Positions 17,664-26,242 are shown, counted from the first letter of the stretch. The stretch: DNA of 56,963 nucleotides from Desulfovirgula thermocuniculi DSM 16036 (GCF_000429345.1 NZ_AUBR01000016.1:1-56963); one strand, 5' to 3'. Numbers and translations: made by a program. Notes: generated by a model from the sequence alone, not told the origin.

Positions 17664-18434
17664 CTAGACTACCTGCAAGGCCAGATCGGGGCGTGCTGCC
17701 TGATACCACAGCACCACCAGCTCCTTTAAGGCCTCGCGGGCCTCCCCCAGGGGGAGCCTGTCCAGCAGCGCAAGGGCTTTTTCCACATACGCTCTCACCT
17801 CAAAACCCAGGTCGTTCAGGACGAGGGCCATGCCGTAGTTCAGGCCGAAGCGGTAGAGAATTTCCTCCTCTTCCTCTGAAGCCCCGCAGAGGCGGGCGGC
17901 CAGGCGGCAGCTCTCGCCCAGCAGGAGGGCGCCCTCCTTTAAGGCCGCCTTTCTAAGCAATTCCGCGCGGGAGATTTCCTTGTTGTTTTGTAACCTTAAA
18001 ATGCTGCCCTCGCTTATCTGGCAGATAACCCGGGCCAGCGGCTGGAGGTAGGAAAGGATGCCGTGTCGGCACAGGCAGTTAAAAAAGTGACTATACAGGT
18101 AGTCACCCACCAGCACCGGGTACTGGTAACATTCCCGGGGATCTCCCGTACCCGGCCACTCCTGGACGCTCTGGTGGGAGCGGGCGGCCAGATATATGAA
18201 ATGTACCACTGCTGCCAGGGCTATTACCGGCGCTGCGGGAGGCCCGAAAAGGCGGGCGCAGAGGAGCACCAGCACGGAGGGGAGGGTATGCTGCGAGGCA
18301 AAGGTGAGCAATTGCCCCGGCTCTCCCGCCGCAGGTGCCTTGGATGAATGGAGGGACTGCCTGACAATTTTTTGCATTTCCAGGAGCTCGCCCTGGATGG
18401 GCGAAAGAACCCTCTCCCATGCCCCTTCGCTCAT
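17664..18434 (-). CDS. Polyprenyl-synthetase-like protein lacking Asp-rich motifs
   Basis: A 256-residue all-helical protein that aligns by eye with trans-isoprenyl diphosphate synthases: the TLPSVLVLLCARLFG and YPVLVGDYLYSHFF segments correspond to the KRLRP/helix and GDYLL regions. The first DDxxD motif is replaced (LAARSHQSVQEW) and the second is reduced to VLNDLGFEV, so catalysis by this chain alone is unlikely. The ATG at 18434 follows GGGGAGG with 7 bp spacing and is preferred to a start 14 codons upstream. As first gene of the menaquinone operon it may be a regulatory or small subunit, like component I of heptaprenyl diphosphate synthase. Confidence 0.65.
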   Translation of the reverse strand: MSEGAWERVLSPIQGELLEMQKIVRQSLHSSKAPAAGEPGQLLTFASQHTLPSVLVLLCARLFGPPAAPVIALAAVVHFIYLAARSHQSVQEWPGTGDPRECYQYPVLVGDYLYSHFFNCLCRHGILSYLQPLARVICQISEGSILRLQNNKEISRAELLRKAALKEGALLLGESCRLAARLCGASEEEEEILYRFGLNYGMALVLNDLGFEVRAYVEKALALLDRLPLGEAREALKELVVLWYQAARPDLALQVV

Positions 18435-18544
18435 AAACAGCCTCCCCGCAAGACTTCTCGGGTTTTTAAACCCCAACTTAGTATTGTTTCGTGACGGCTA
18501 AAAAATTTCCTTCCGGGGAGAAAAAGTGCCCTGAAAATGCAGCA

Positions 18545-18579
18545 GGCCCTGCTTCCCACATGGAGGAACTAGCAGGGCC
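18545..18579 (-). terminator. Hairpin after speD
   Basis: GGCCCTGCT (18545-18553) and AGCAGGGCC (18571-18579) form a nine-pair stem with a 17-base loop, 43 bp beyond the speD stop on the minus strand. The following minus-strand sequence contains a short T-run. It separates speD from the menaquinone operon. Confidence 0.6.
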
Positions 18580-18621
18580 CGCTAGCCTTTTGTCAGCCGG
18601 GTACTAATAAAAATCCCCCTC

Positions 18622-19002
18622 CTACAAGTTTGCCGCTACCTGAAGCTCAGCCACCGGGAAGATACCGCGCTTTGTTTCTTTAGCCGTCATGTACTTGGCC
18701 TTAAACTGGCTGGCCAGGTAGTTGCAGGCATCCCACGGGTTGATTTTTTCGCCGCAGGTAAAAACGTCCACCGCCGCGTACCCCAGCTCCGGCCAGGTAT
18801 GGATGGCCAGGTGGGACTCCGAGATGACCACCACGCCGCTGACGCCCTGAGGGCTGAACTTGTGAAAGACACACTCCCTAACTTCGGCTCCCGCTTCCAG
18901 GGCTGCGTTGACCATGATTTCTTCCACTTTTTCAATGTCGTTGAGGAGGTCGAAATCGCAGCCGTAGATTTCAGCCAAGACATGGCGGCCGAGATGCTTC
19001 AT
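18622..19002 (-). CDS. speD: S-adenosylmethionine decarboxylase proenzyme
   Basis: A 126-residue SpeD of the short bacterial/archaeal class. It makes decarboxylated SAM for spermidine synthesis. Self-cleavage occurs at the Glu-Ser bond in [13 protein letters not shown], generating the pyruvoyl group from Ser. The catalytic His (AIHTW) and Cys (VFTCGEK) are present. It is monocistronic, with its own promoter and terminator. Confidence 0.94.
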   Translation of the reverse strand: MKHLGRHVLAEIYGCDFDLLNDIEKVEEIMVNAALEAGAEVRECVFHKFSPQGVSGVVVISESHLAIHTWPELGYAAVDVFTCGEKINPWDACNYLASQFKAKYMTAKETKRGIFPVAELQVAANL

Positions 19003-19090
19003 TTTTCCTCTCTTCCCCCTTTGCCCAAAAAATATTTTGGAATTAAGCCAATCGAGATTTGTCAGGATTGGCCAATTCCAATCAAATTCA

Positions 19091-19118
19091 ATTGTAACAC
19101 AGGTTTTGCCGTTGTCAA
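19091..19118 (-). promoter_or_regulatory. Sigma-A type promoter of speD
   Basis: On the minus strand TTGACA (19118-19113), a 16-bp spacer, then TACAAT (19096-19091). It is the best promoter match in this AT-rich gap and lies about 90 bp upstream of the speD start, leaving a leader that contains a small TTGGCCAA palindrome. Confidence 0.7.
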
Positions 19119-19155
19119 ATAAAATTTTTTGCTTTTACCTGCACTTTTTATTTGC

Positions 19156-19917
19156 CTACAGACCTGCTTCGCCGATCACCCGGTTGGTTAACCGGCCAAT
19201 CCCTTCGATGACCACTTCCACGGTATCGCCCGGCTTCACGGGGCCGACGCCGGCAGGGGTGCCGGTGAGGATCACGTCGCCGGGTTCGAGGGTCATGATG
19301 TGGGAGATAAAGCTAACCAGCTCGTACACGGAAAAGATGAGCTGGTTGGTGTTGGAATGCTGCCTGCGGGTGCCGTTTAGGTAAAGGGATACGGAGAGGT
19401 TGGAGGGATCCACATCGGTAGCAATATACGGGCCCAGGGGCAAAAAGGTGTCAAAAGACTTGGCCCGCGTCCACTGCCCGTCCTTTTGCTGCAGGTCCCT
19501 GGCCGTCACATCGTTGGCGCAGGTGTAGCCGAGGATGTACTCCCTGGCCCTTTCCACGCTTACGCGGCGGGCAGCCTTTTTGATGACCACTGCCAGTTCG
19601 GCTTCATAATCCACCCTTTCGCTCTGGGAGGGGTGGACGATGGCCTCCCCGGGGCCGATTACCGCCGTGGACGGCTTTAAAAACAGGATAGGCTCGTCCG
19701 GCAGAGGCATGTTTAGCTCCCGGGCGTGGTCGCGGTAGTTGAGGCCCACGCAGACCGCCTTGCCCGGCCTTACGGGGGCGAGGGTGGTAAGCCGCTCTGC
19801 GGGGTAGCTTTCGCCGAGTTCGGGGGCGGTAAAGGGGTCCTTAAGGCGCATGACGGTATCTCCCAGCACGGCACCGTAAAAGGTTTCCCGCCCGTTGGAA
19901 AAACGTCCGACCAGCAC
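19156..19917 (-). CDS. Fumarylacetoacetate hydrolase family protein
   Basis: A 253-residue FAH-fold enzyme. Metal-binding carboxylates are visible in DYEAELAVVI, and the family motifs CVGLNYRDHA, FLKPSTAVIGPGEAIVHP, CANDVTARDLQ and LTGTPAGVGPVKPGD are all present. Relatives are oxaloacetate or acylpyruvate decarboxylases/hydrolases or 2-hydroxyhepta-diene-dioate isomerases; the substrate cannot be told. The GTG at 19917 is preferred because GAGGTG lies at proper distance; the longer frame to 19953 has no site. Confidence 0.85.
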   Translation of the reverse strand: MLVGRFSNGRETFYGAVLGDTVMRLKDPFTAPELGESYPAERLTTLAPVRPGKAVCVGLNYRDHARELNMPLPDEPILFLKPSTAVIGPGEAIVHPSQSERVDYEAELAVVIKKAARRVSVERAREYILGYTCANDVTARDLQQKDGQWTRAKSFDTFLPLGPYIATDVDPSNLSVSLYLNGTRRQHSNTNQLIFSVYELVSFISHIMTLEPGDVILTGTPAGVGPVKPGDTVEVVIEGIGRLTNRVIGEAGL

Positions 19918-20000
19918 TTTACAGCACACCTCTTTTGACAATTTTAAACCCAAACATTATCCTACCGCAGGGCGGGGCTTCAGGCAAGGAAAAATAAAGA

Positions 20001-20017
20001 GCACGGTGTGGCCGTGC
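20001..20017 (-). terminator. Intrinsic terminator of the ferredoxin gene
   Basis: GCACGG and CCGTGC form a six-pair stem with a five-base loop, followed on the minus strand by TCTTTATTTTT. It starts two bases beyond the ferredoxin stop codon. Confidence 0.7.
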
Positions 20018-20018
20018 C

Positions 20019-20207
20019 TCAATGCTCGATGATGGCGTTGGTCGGACAGCTTTCCACCGCCTCGCGGGCCTGCTCTTCCACTTCCGGCGGCACTTCATCG
20101 ACTATGGCCTGGGCTTTTTCCTCGTCGTTCCAGTCGAAAACTTCCGGGCAGGTATCAATGCAGGTGCCGCAGCTGATGCAGAGGTCCTGATCCACGTGGA
20201 CGCGCAT
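20019..20207 (-). CDS. Monocluster [4Fe-4S] ferredoxin
   Basis: A 62-residue acidic ferredoxin. CISCGTCIDTCPEVF supplies three cluster cysteines (CxxCxxC) and an extra Cys-Pro; the fourth ligand is the Cys in ESCPTNAI near the C-terminus. The second CxxCxxC motif of clostridial 2[4Fe-4S] ferredoxins is absent, as in Desulfovibrio-type ferredoxins. It is a soluble one-electron carrier, transcribed alone. Confidence 0.92.
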   Translation of the reverse strand: MRVHVDQDLCISCGTCIDTCPEVFDWNDEEKAQAIVDEVPPEVEEQAREAVESCPTNAIIEH

Positions 20208-20355
20208 TCCTACTCCCCCCTTGCTGTATTGCTGTTTTCCGGGCGTTTATTATTCTTTCTCCGGCGGGAGGAGATAATGCGGCCCGGCCCGGCGTTGTAT
20301 GAAATATCCGTGCTGTGGTACTATTAAGGATAATAAGAGCGCGGATTTTACGGCC

Positions 20356-20841
20356 ATGGAAGTAGTACCCTTTAACGAGCTATCCCAGGTAAAAAAATAC
20401 CGCCGCTTGCTCATCGATGTGTACCTCTCGGCTTATGCGGATATCCCCGAGTATGCCTACACCAGCCGGGGGGACATCTGGCACTACCTCAACTGGCTTT
20501 TCAGGCGCAGCCGCGGCGGCTTCTTTGCCGTTTTTTGCGACGGCCACCTGGGCGGGTTTGTCGGCGCCGACCCGGAGTGGCTTGACCTGGACCAGACTAA
20601 GGTGGGGGAAATCCACGAGCTGGCCATAGCCAGGGAATACCAGGGAAGGGGTGTGGGGAGCCTGCTCCTGGCGCGGGCCGTTTCTTTTCTCGCCCAGTGG
20701 GGGCACCGGCGCGTGGGCCTCTGGGTTGGCGTGAACAACCACCGGGCCATTGAGTTTTACCGGCGCAAGGGGTTTGTGCCCGGCCCGGTGAAAGGAATCT
20801 GGCAGCGCATGTATTTAGACCTCTCCCAGGTGGCACAGTAA
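20356..20841 (+). CDS. GNAT-family N-acetyltransferase
   Basis: A 161-residue GNAT. The acetyl-CoA binding motif is AREYQGRGVGSLLLARAV (R/Q-x-x-G-x-G/A), and the C-terminal VGVNNHRAIEFYRRKGF is typical. The start at 20356 (MEVVPFN) is preferred because a possible promoter (TTGTAT, 18 bp, TACTAT) lies over the upstream ATG at 20299; this choice is uncertain. The 3' end overlaps the convergent M20 peptidase gene by 27 bp. The substrate is unknown. Confidence 0.8.
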   Translation: MEVVPFNELSQVKKYRRLLIDVYLSAYADIPEYAYTSRGDIWHYLNWLFRRSRGGFFAVFCDGHLGGFVGADPEWLDLDQTKVGEIHELAIAREYQGRGVGSLLLARAVSFLAQWGHRRVGLWVGVNNHRAIEFYRRKGFVPGPVKGIWQRMYLDLSQVAQ

Positions 20842-21930
20842 GGCGGCAAGGAATTCCGCCGCCTGAAGGAGTTCTGCCAGTTCCAGGTGCTCCCTGTCCG
20901 TATGGGCTATGCCCAGGTCTCCCGGGCCCCAGATTACCGTTGGTATGCCCCGGGCGTGCAGGTTGTGGGCATCGGTCCAGCTGGGCATAACGGAAAACCG
21001 GGGCTTTTCCCCGGTGACCCTCTCATACAGGGCGGCCAGGAGGCGCACCAGGGGCGCCTCTTTCTCCACCGCAAAGGGGGGAGCCTCTTCCAGCACCTCG
21101 TACCTCAGCTCGGCGTACCGCCCGGCCAGGTCCTGGAAGCGCTCGCGAAGGAGGCCGAGGGGAATTTCCGGGGGCACGCGGAAGTCGAGTTTCAGCTCCG
21201 CCTCCGCGGGGACGGCCAGGGCCTCGCTCCCCCCGCGTACCATCAGGGGGACGGCCACCAGGGGGATGGAGGGTGAAAACTGCCGGTTCATTTCTCTTAC
21301 CAGGCCGGCGGTTTCCCCCATCAGGTGCAGTAAAACTTCCAGCGGGTTGCGCCCCCGCTCGGGCATGCTTCCGTGGGCTGTAAGCCCTTTTATTTTCAGG
21401 CGGTACTCCAGGGTCCCAAGTTCCACGAGGGCAAAGGCAAGGTGCGTGGGCTCCAGCACCAGTGCCCCCTTCACGCTTGCCGGAAGGGTTTCGGCCAGCT
21501 TTAAAGACCCCCGCCCTTCCTCCTCCTCGTCGGCGGTGAAGGCCAGGAGCACCCCGCACCCCTGCAGGGGAAAACGTTCCTCTTTCAGGCAATGAAGGGC
21601 GGCCAGCAGGGCCGCAATGCTGCCCAGGGCATCGCAGCTGCCCCGCCCGTAAATGCGCCCTTCGGTAAGGCGCATTTCTGCCCGCTGCCCTTCTATCTCC
21701 TCCGGCACCGTATCGTAGTGGGCGGTAATCAGGACGGCCGGGTGCTTTCCGAGGGAAACGATAAGGTTGGAGAGCTCACCCTCCACTGCCTGCCTTTCCA
21801 CGCGAAATCCCATTTCCTCCAGTATGCCTTCCAGCTCCTTTCCGGCTCCCCGCGACGGGTCGGCGCTTGCCGCTTTCACCAGGCGCCAGAGGAAGCCGGT
21901 CGCCGCGCTCTCCAAAGACTCTCTGGGCAT
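20815..21930 (-). CDS. M20-family metallopeptidase/deacylase (distal copy)
   Basis: A 371-residue M20 enzyme with the two-metal site residues in ITAHYDTVP, GRGSCDALGS and TADEEEEGRGS, and the closing His in AHTDREH. The dimerisation insert contains GLTAHGSMPERGRNP. The ATG at 21930 follows GCAGGAGGAAGG; the open frame continues far upstream but only as the antiparallel shadow of the radical SAM gene. It is the last gene of a four-gene leftward operon with another M20 enzyme. An amidohydrolase on acyl-amino acids or peptides is likely. Confidence 0.85.
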   Translation of the reverse strand: MPRESLESAATGFLWRLVKAASADPSRGAGKELEGILEEMGFRVERQAVEGELSNLIVSLGKHPAVLITAHYDTVPEEIEGQRAEMRLTEGRIYGRGSCDALGSIAALLAALHCLKEERFPLQGCGVLLAFTADEEEEGRGSLKLAETLPASVKGALVLEPTHLAFALVELGTLEYRLKIKGLTAHGSMPERGRNPLEVLLHLMGETAGLVREMNRQFSPSIPLVAVPLMVRGGSEALAVPAEAELKLDFRVPPEIPLGLLRERFQDLAGRYAELRYEVLEEAPPFAVEKEAPLVRLLAALYERVTGEKPRFSVMPSWTDAHNLHARGIPTVIWGPGDLGIAHTDREHLELAELLQAAEFLAALLCHLGEV

Positions 21931-21950
21931 CTTCCTTCCTCCTGCAGTGC

Positions 21951-23045
21951 CTACTTTAAAAGGTGCACGTTGCCGATGGTCACCCGCCGCAACCCGGCGG
22001 CAAGGGCCGCTTCCAGGCAGCGCTCCGCTTCCTCGCGGGAGAGGAAGGGCAAATCTGCCATGAGGTGGCGGGGGTAGAAGGCCAGAAGCGCGTAAGGAAT
22101 GTCGGGATTGAGCCCGGCAATGAAGCGGGCAATGGCCCCCACCTCGTGGCTGTCCACATACCCGGGAATTAAGAGCGTGCTGGCCACCAGAAAGGGCGGG
22201 TCCGGGCGGCGGGCAAAGTACCCTGCCAGGGAAGCAAAGTTGGCCAGCGTGTGCTTGTTGGTGACGCCGGTCAGGGACCGGTGCAGGCCTTCGTCGTAGG
22301 CCTTCAGGTCGAACTTGACGCAGCCCCCTGTGGCCAGGGAGAGTTCGGCCAGGGTCTTTAAGTGGCGCGGGCTGATGTTGCCGTTGGTTTCCCAACAGAT
22401 GCGGAGGATACGTTTTCCGGCCGCCTGCAGGGCCAGGCGGGCGGATTTCAGGGCAAAGGGCATCTGGGGGGAGGGATCTCCCCCAAAGAAGCAGATGCAG
22501 GCCGTCTGCGGCGTTACCGCTGCCGCCAGTTCCTCCGCCGTCGCCAGGGGCTGCAGTTTTGTGGCCAGGCGGTGGTAGTCGCGGTTCTGGCAAAAAAGAC
22601 AGTCGTAAGAGCAGCCGCCCAGGAAAACGGCCAGGTTGTAATAGCCGGTTTCCTCTGCCGGAGAATAGGAATACTGCGGGTAACCGCTGCTGCTTCCTGC
22701 CGGGCAGACCCAGCTGGCCACGCAGTTCGTCGGCAGGGGATCGTGGTACCAGACGGCCAGGCCCCGGCGGGGGGTTCCGGCCAGGTGCACGAGACGCCCG
22801 TGGCGGTTTTGGCGCAGCCCGCAAAAGCCGCGCTCCCCTTCCCCCAGGCGGCAGTAGTTGGCGCAGCCCCGGCAGGCCACCCCGCTTCCCGCCGGCGGCT
22901 CTTCCGGCAGGGGGCGGCGGCTTTTCCGGTGCGCCGCCCGGTAAATGGGCTCGGCCTCCGGCAGGTTTTCTTTCAGGCACTTCCCGCAAAAAACCAGGGC
23001 TTCGGCGGCAGGGTTATTCCCACACTTCGCACACAAGATGGCCAT
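21951..23045 (-). CDS. PflA/AmrS-like radical SAM enzyme with N-terminal zinc ribbon
   Basis: A 364-residue radical SAM protein. The N-terminus has Cys pairs CAKCG and CGKC (zinc ribbon), then CRGCANYC and GFCGLRQN, as in AmmeMemoRadiSam-system proteins. The SAM cluster motif is CSYDCLFC (CX3CX2C) at about 156. FGGDPSPQ and WETNGN are typical of PflA-type activases. The usual partners MEMO1 and AMMECR1 are not adjacent; its neighbours are CofE-like and M20 genes. The ATG at 23045 is chosen because the zinc ribbon begins there; the site before it is weak. Confidence 0.8.
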   Translation of the reverse strand: MAILCAKCGNNPAAEALVFCGKCLKENLPEAEPIYRAAHRKSRRPLPEEPPAGSGVACRGCANYCRLGEGERGFCGLRQNRHGRLVHLAGTPRRGLAVWYHDPLPTNCVASWVCPAGSSSGYPQYSYSPAEETGYYNLAVFLGGCSYDCLFCQNRDYHRLATKLQPLATAEELAAAVTPQTACICFFGGDPSPQMPFALKSARLALQAAGKRILRICWETNGNISPRHLKTLAELSLATGGCVKFDLKAYDEGLHRSLTGVTNKHTLANFASLAGYFARRPDPPFLVASTLLIPGYVDSHEVGAIARFIAGLNPDIPYALLAFYPRHLMADLPFLSREEAERCLEAALAAGLRRVTIGNVHLLK

Positions 23046-23071
23046 GGCGGCACCATCTTTCCTCGTTATTC

Positions 23072-23983
23072 CTATGCCATCAGCCTGAGCAGCCGCCAGA
23101 GCCAACCCAGGCCCAGCACTTTAACGGAGTGCCTGATGATGAGTTTTACCGCTCGGCTGATTTGTGCCGGGGAAAGGCGGTAGGCGGCCATCCCTTCTTC
23201 TCCCGGGCGGAAGTTATACCCCCTCACCAGAACGGCAGGTATGCCGGCACCGGTCTGCCCCATGAGGAGGGCGGCGGCGCAGGCCAGTTCGTGGGCTACG
23301 AGGTCTGCCCCGCCGAATTTTGGCTTGCCGAAGCGGTCGGGGTGTCCGAATTCCCGGGCCACGGGGCAAAGGCCGGACACCCCGCGGGCCAGGTCTATGG
23401 TGCCCGGGCCGGGGAGGAAATACTCCGTGTCGCTTAGGATTACCGGGACGTCTATGCCGGTAATTTTTTTAATTTCCTCCCTTATTTGCCGCGCCGCCGC
23501 GTCGGGGTCGGGAGGCAGCAGGCTTACTTCTCCCGGGGGGTGATTTGAGGAGTCAACCCCGGCGCTGCTGTAAATTTCCCCCTCCCTGCTTACGGTGAAC
23601 ACTTCGCAGGGGAATCTTTTTACCACCTCCCTGGCGGCTTCCTCGCGGTCGGACAGGGTTGAGGGGTTTATTAAGCCTTCCTCCAGGAGCACGTACAGGG
23701 GCACCACGCAAATTATGCCCGCAGAGTTTTGCAAAACAACCTCCAGGAAACGGGGATCCAGCCCGCTCCTGGCGGCCAGCCTCCTGGCAGCCGGAGAAGG
23801 CTCTACACCCTCCAGGGGGACGACGAGCCCCCATGCTTTGGAAACCACCTTGGTGGTCACCACCAGCACGTCCCCCTGCCGCATGCCGCCGCAGGAGGCG
23901 TCGGCGCTTTCCACCAGGAGGCGGGGCAGGTTGTCGCCCGGCTTTATCTCGGGCAGGGCCAGCCCCCAGAGCTCAACCTTCAC
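23072..23983 (-). CDS. CofE-like (F420-0:gamma-glutamyl ligase family) protein
   Basis: A 303-residue protein with CofE family features: GDVLVVTTKVVSKAWG, SSNHPPGEVSLLPPDPDAAAR, and a VPVILSDTEYFLPGPG-TIDLARGVSG region. In canonical CofE the last motif reads SDTFGRPWR-x-G, so the phosphate/F420 contact region differs. Canonical CofE adds glutamates to F420; no other F420 gene is present here. It may act on another substrate. The C-terminus is basic and hydrophobic. It is second in the four-gene operon. Confidence 0.7.
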   Translation of the reverse strand: MKVELWGLALPEIKPGDNLPRLLVESADASCGGMRQGDVLVVTTKVVSKAWGLVVPLEGVEPSPAARRLAARSGLDPRFLEVVLQNSAGIICVVPLYVLLEEGLINPSTLSDREEAAREVVKRFPCEVFTVSREGEIYSSAGVDSSNHPPGEVSLLPPDPDAAARQIREEIKKITGIDVPVILSDTEYFLPGPGTIDLARGVSGLCPVAREFGHPDRFGKPKFGGADLVAHELACAAALLMGQTGAGIPAVLVRGYNFRPGEEGMAAYRLSPAQISRAVKLIIRHSVKVLGLGWLWRLLRLMA

Positions 23984-24001
23984 CTTGCCTGTTTCCCCCT
24001 G

Positions 24002-25291
24002 TTAATCTAGGTATTTTTTGACCAAGGCCACCAAAAACTCGGCCTTCTTGTAAAGGCTCTTCACGTCTATTCTTTCGTTTTTGCCGTGCACGGTGGTCCT
24101 GATCTCGGGATCAAAGCCTTCGGCCATGAGGTTCACGCCGTAGGCGGGAATGCCGGCGGCACGCAGGAAGCGGGAGTCGGTGGCCCCCGGCGAGATATAG
24201 GGCAGGCAGACCGTACCTTGCCCGGTTACTTCCCTGACCGTTTCTTCAATGAGCCGGTAGTAGGGGTTCCGGGTGGGCGAAAAGGTGGGCGGGTGGTAGT
24301 TGGCGACTTCCACGGTCACGTCCCCGCCCGTGTAGCGCTGCAGTTCCCCGAGGACGTAGTCCAGGTCCTGGCCGGGGAGGATGCGGATGTCCAGCCTTGC
24401 CTCGCAGGTGTCGGGAACAATGTTGGTCTTGGTGCCCCCCTGGATGACGTTGGGGGAGACGGTCATCCTGGTGATGGCCCGCAGGGTTTCGGCAAAGGTT
24501 CTGTCTTCAAGGCGGGCAATTAAGTCCTCCACGTTTTCTGCCCGCACTTCCACGTCCAGGCCCAGGATCCTGGCTATACCGCGCAGCAATTCTTCCACCT
24601 CGGGGATGAGCACCACGGCAGGCCGGTACTGCGCCAGGGCATTTAGGGCCCTCACCATTTTTAGCACGGCATTGTCGCCCAGCCCCGGAACGGAACCGTG
24701 GCAGGCCTTTCCCCTGGCTTCAAGCCTGCTCCAGGCGGTGCCCTTTTCGCCCGCCTGGATGAAGTTGACCATTTGCCCGTTGAGGTAAAGCGGCTCCTCC
24801 GCCCCTTCGTTTACGGCAAAGTCGGCCCTTATTTTTTCCGGGCAGTGCTCGAGTATGTACTTGACGCCGTAGGTGCCGCCCCTTTCCTCGTCGGCGGTGG
24901 CGGCAAAAATTAGCGTACCGTTTAGCGGCCTGCCTTCCCGGGCCAGTTGCAGGACGGCGTACGCCTCGGCGGCCACCAGGCCCTTACAGTCGAGGGCGCC
25001 CCGTCCCCATACGTACCCGTTCTCAATTTTGCCGCTGAAAGGGTCACAGTCCCAGCCCTCCCCGGCGGGGACCACATCGAGGTGCGAGAGAAAAAGGAGC
25101 TTTCTTTCTCCCGTGCCGATGCGGGCAATGAAGCTGCCCCTGCCCTTTTCGGGCTCGACGACCTCGCCGGGGATTCCCGCGGCGGCAAAAACCTCCCTCA
25201 GGTAGAGGGCCGCTGCCGTTTCGTTTCCCGGCGGGTTTACCGTGTTAATCTTAATCAGCTCGGACAGGATAACCTCGGGTGCCAGCGTCAC
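24002..25291 (-). CDS. M20-family metallopeptidase, ArgE/DapE type (proximal copy)
   Basis: A 429-residue M20 enzyme: metal ligands in FLSHLDVVPAGEGW, GRGALDCKG, TADEERGGTYG and the C-terminal HGKNERI. The INTVNPPGNE segment at the N-terminus is typical of ArgE/DapE/ACY1 proteins. It is the first gene of the operon, 18 bp before the CofE-like gene. It is only distantly similar to the second M20 enzyme of the operon, so they are not a recent duplication. Confidence 0.88.
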   Translation of the reverse strand: MTLAPEVILSELIKINTVNPPGNETAAALYLREVFAAAGIPGEVVEPEKGRGSFIARIGTGERKLLFLSHLDVVPAGEGWDCDPFSGKIENGYVWGRGALDCKGLVAAEAYAVLQLAREGRPLNGTLIFAATADEERGGTYGVKYILEHCPEKIRADFAVNEGAEEPLYLNGQMVNFIQAGEKGTAWSRLEARGKACHGSVPGLGDNAVLKMVRALNALAQYRPAVVLIPEVEELLRGIARILGLDVEVRAENVEDLIARLEDRTFAETLRAITRMTVSPNVIQGGTKTNIVPDTCEARLDIRILPGQDLDYVLGELQRYTGGDVTVEVANYHPPTFSPTRNPYYRLIEETVREVTGQGTVCLPYISPGATDSRFLRAAGIPAYGVNLMAEGFDPEIRTTVHGKNERIDVKSLYKKAEFLVALVKKYLD

Positions 25292-25356
25292 TTCACTTCA
25301 TCCTTTCCCCGGGTAATGTTCTTAAAACTTATATTAGCACAAAATAAAAAAATAAA

Positions 25357-25381
25357 GCGGCCCGGCCATCAACCAGGCCGC
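25357..25381 (-). terminator. Intrinsic terminator of the tautomerase gene
   Basis: GCGGCC (25357-25362) and GGCCGC (25376-25381) form a stem. Read on the minus strand it is followed by TTTATTTTTTTATTTT, a long T-rich tract, just beyond the tautomerase stop codon. Confidence 0.75.
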
Positions 25382-25401
25382 CTTTTCGGCGGGAGAAGGT
25401 G

Positions 25402-25599
25402 CTAGGAGGGGCTTGCATCCCTGTCGGCCAACAGCACCCCGCCCACTCCTACGTTTTCGCGCTCCATTTCCACAATGTAAACCACAAAGGCCTGTGCGGG
25501 AATGCCGGTTACCCTGCTGGCCGTTTCGGTAAACTGCTTCACAATTTCGGCCTTTTGCTCCTTGTTTAGCTTGGGGCCCTGCAGCGTGATGACGGGCAT
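25402..25599 (-). CDS. 4-oxalocrotonate tautomerase family protein
   Basis: A 65-residue tautomerase-superfamily subunit. Pro follows the initiator Met (MPVITLQGPK), and this N-terminal proline is the catalytic base after Met removal, which fixes the start at 25599 rather than the adjacent ATG or the longer frame. A GGAGGTGAG site precedes it. It follows the thymidylate kinase gene by 4 bp and ends at a strong terminator. Substrate unknown. Confidence 0.85.
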   Translation of the reverse strand: MPVITLQGPKLNKEQKAEIVKQFTETASRVTGIPAQAFVVYIVEMERENVGVGGVLLADRDASPS

Positions 25600-25603
25600 C
25601 ATC

Positions 25604-26242
25604 TCACCTCCCCTGCCTGGCAATTCTTTCTTCTAGCAGGCGCCGCACCTCAAGATGCACATCCTGCGGGTCCCCCACCCCGCCTATAATCACCACCTCC
25701 GGGAAGGCCCTTACCAGCCGGAGGTAGGCCATCCTCATGCGCTCCAGCTGCTCCTCATATTCCCTTTCTGCCCCCGGGGCCATCTTCCTTCTTTCTTCAT
25801 ATTGCCGCCGCTTCCTTTCCACTGCCACTCTGGCCGGCACGTCGAGCACAAAGGTAACGTCCGGCCTCAGCACGTGCTCCCAGAGGGCGTCTACCAGGCC
25901 GTAAAGGGCATCCTCATCAAAATCGGGTTCCACCACGCCCCGGGCCAGGGTGCTGTACATGGGGTGGCGCTCGAGGATTAAGAGCTGTTCGCCCTGGTAG
26001 CGGGCCGTCAGCTCCGCGAAGTCTGCCCAGAGCAGCAGGCTGCGCGCCAGCAAGGAAGAGGGTGAGGGCCCGTGCACAATTAGTTTATGCACCGCCTGGC
26101 CGAACTCCGTACCCCCGGGCCATGCCAAAACCTGCGGCTTTATTTCTTCCGTCGCCAGCGCTTCAGCCAGTAAGTTAACCTGCGTACTCTTCCCGCACCC
26201 GGCGATGCCTTCAAAGCACACCCGGACCTTCCCGGCCCTCAT
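25604..26242 (-). CDS. tmk: Thymidylate kinase-like dNMP kinase
   Basis: A 212-residue P-loop kinase: CFEGIAGCGKSTQ near residue 10, the TMP-kinase signature ERHPMYSTLA, a VTFVLDVPARVAVERKRRQ segment (DxP and LID-region basic residues) and a charged LID. It probably phosphorylates dTMP; the spacing of the LID residues is unusual, so another deoxynucleotide is possible. The start ATG at 26242 follows AAGGGGGG and is preferred over the longer frame. It precedes the tautomerase gene. Confidence 0.8.
   Translation of the reverse strand: MRAGKVRVCFEGIAGCGKSTQVNLLAEALATEEIKPQVLAWPGGTEFGQAVHKLIVHGPSPSSLLARSLLLWADFAELTARYQGEQLLILERHPMYSTLARGVVEPDFDEDALYGLVDALWEHVLRPDVTFVLDVPARVAVERKRRQYEERRKMAPGAEREYEEQLERMRMAYLRLVRAFPEVVIIGGVGDPQDVHLEVRRLLEERIARQGR

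Noticed and set aside
21931-22989. Long N-terminal extension of the M20 peptidase frame
   Set aside because: It is Pro/Gly/Arg-rich and coincides with the radical SAM gene in another frame; the true start with a ribosome site is at 21930.
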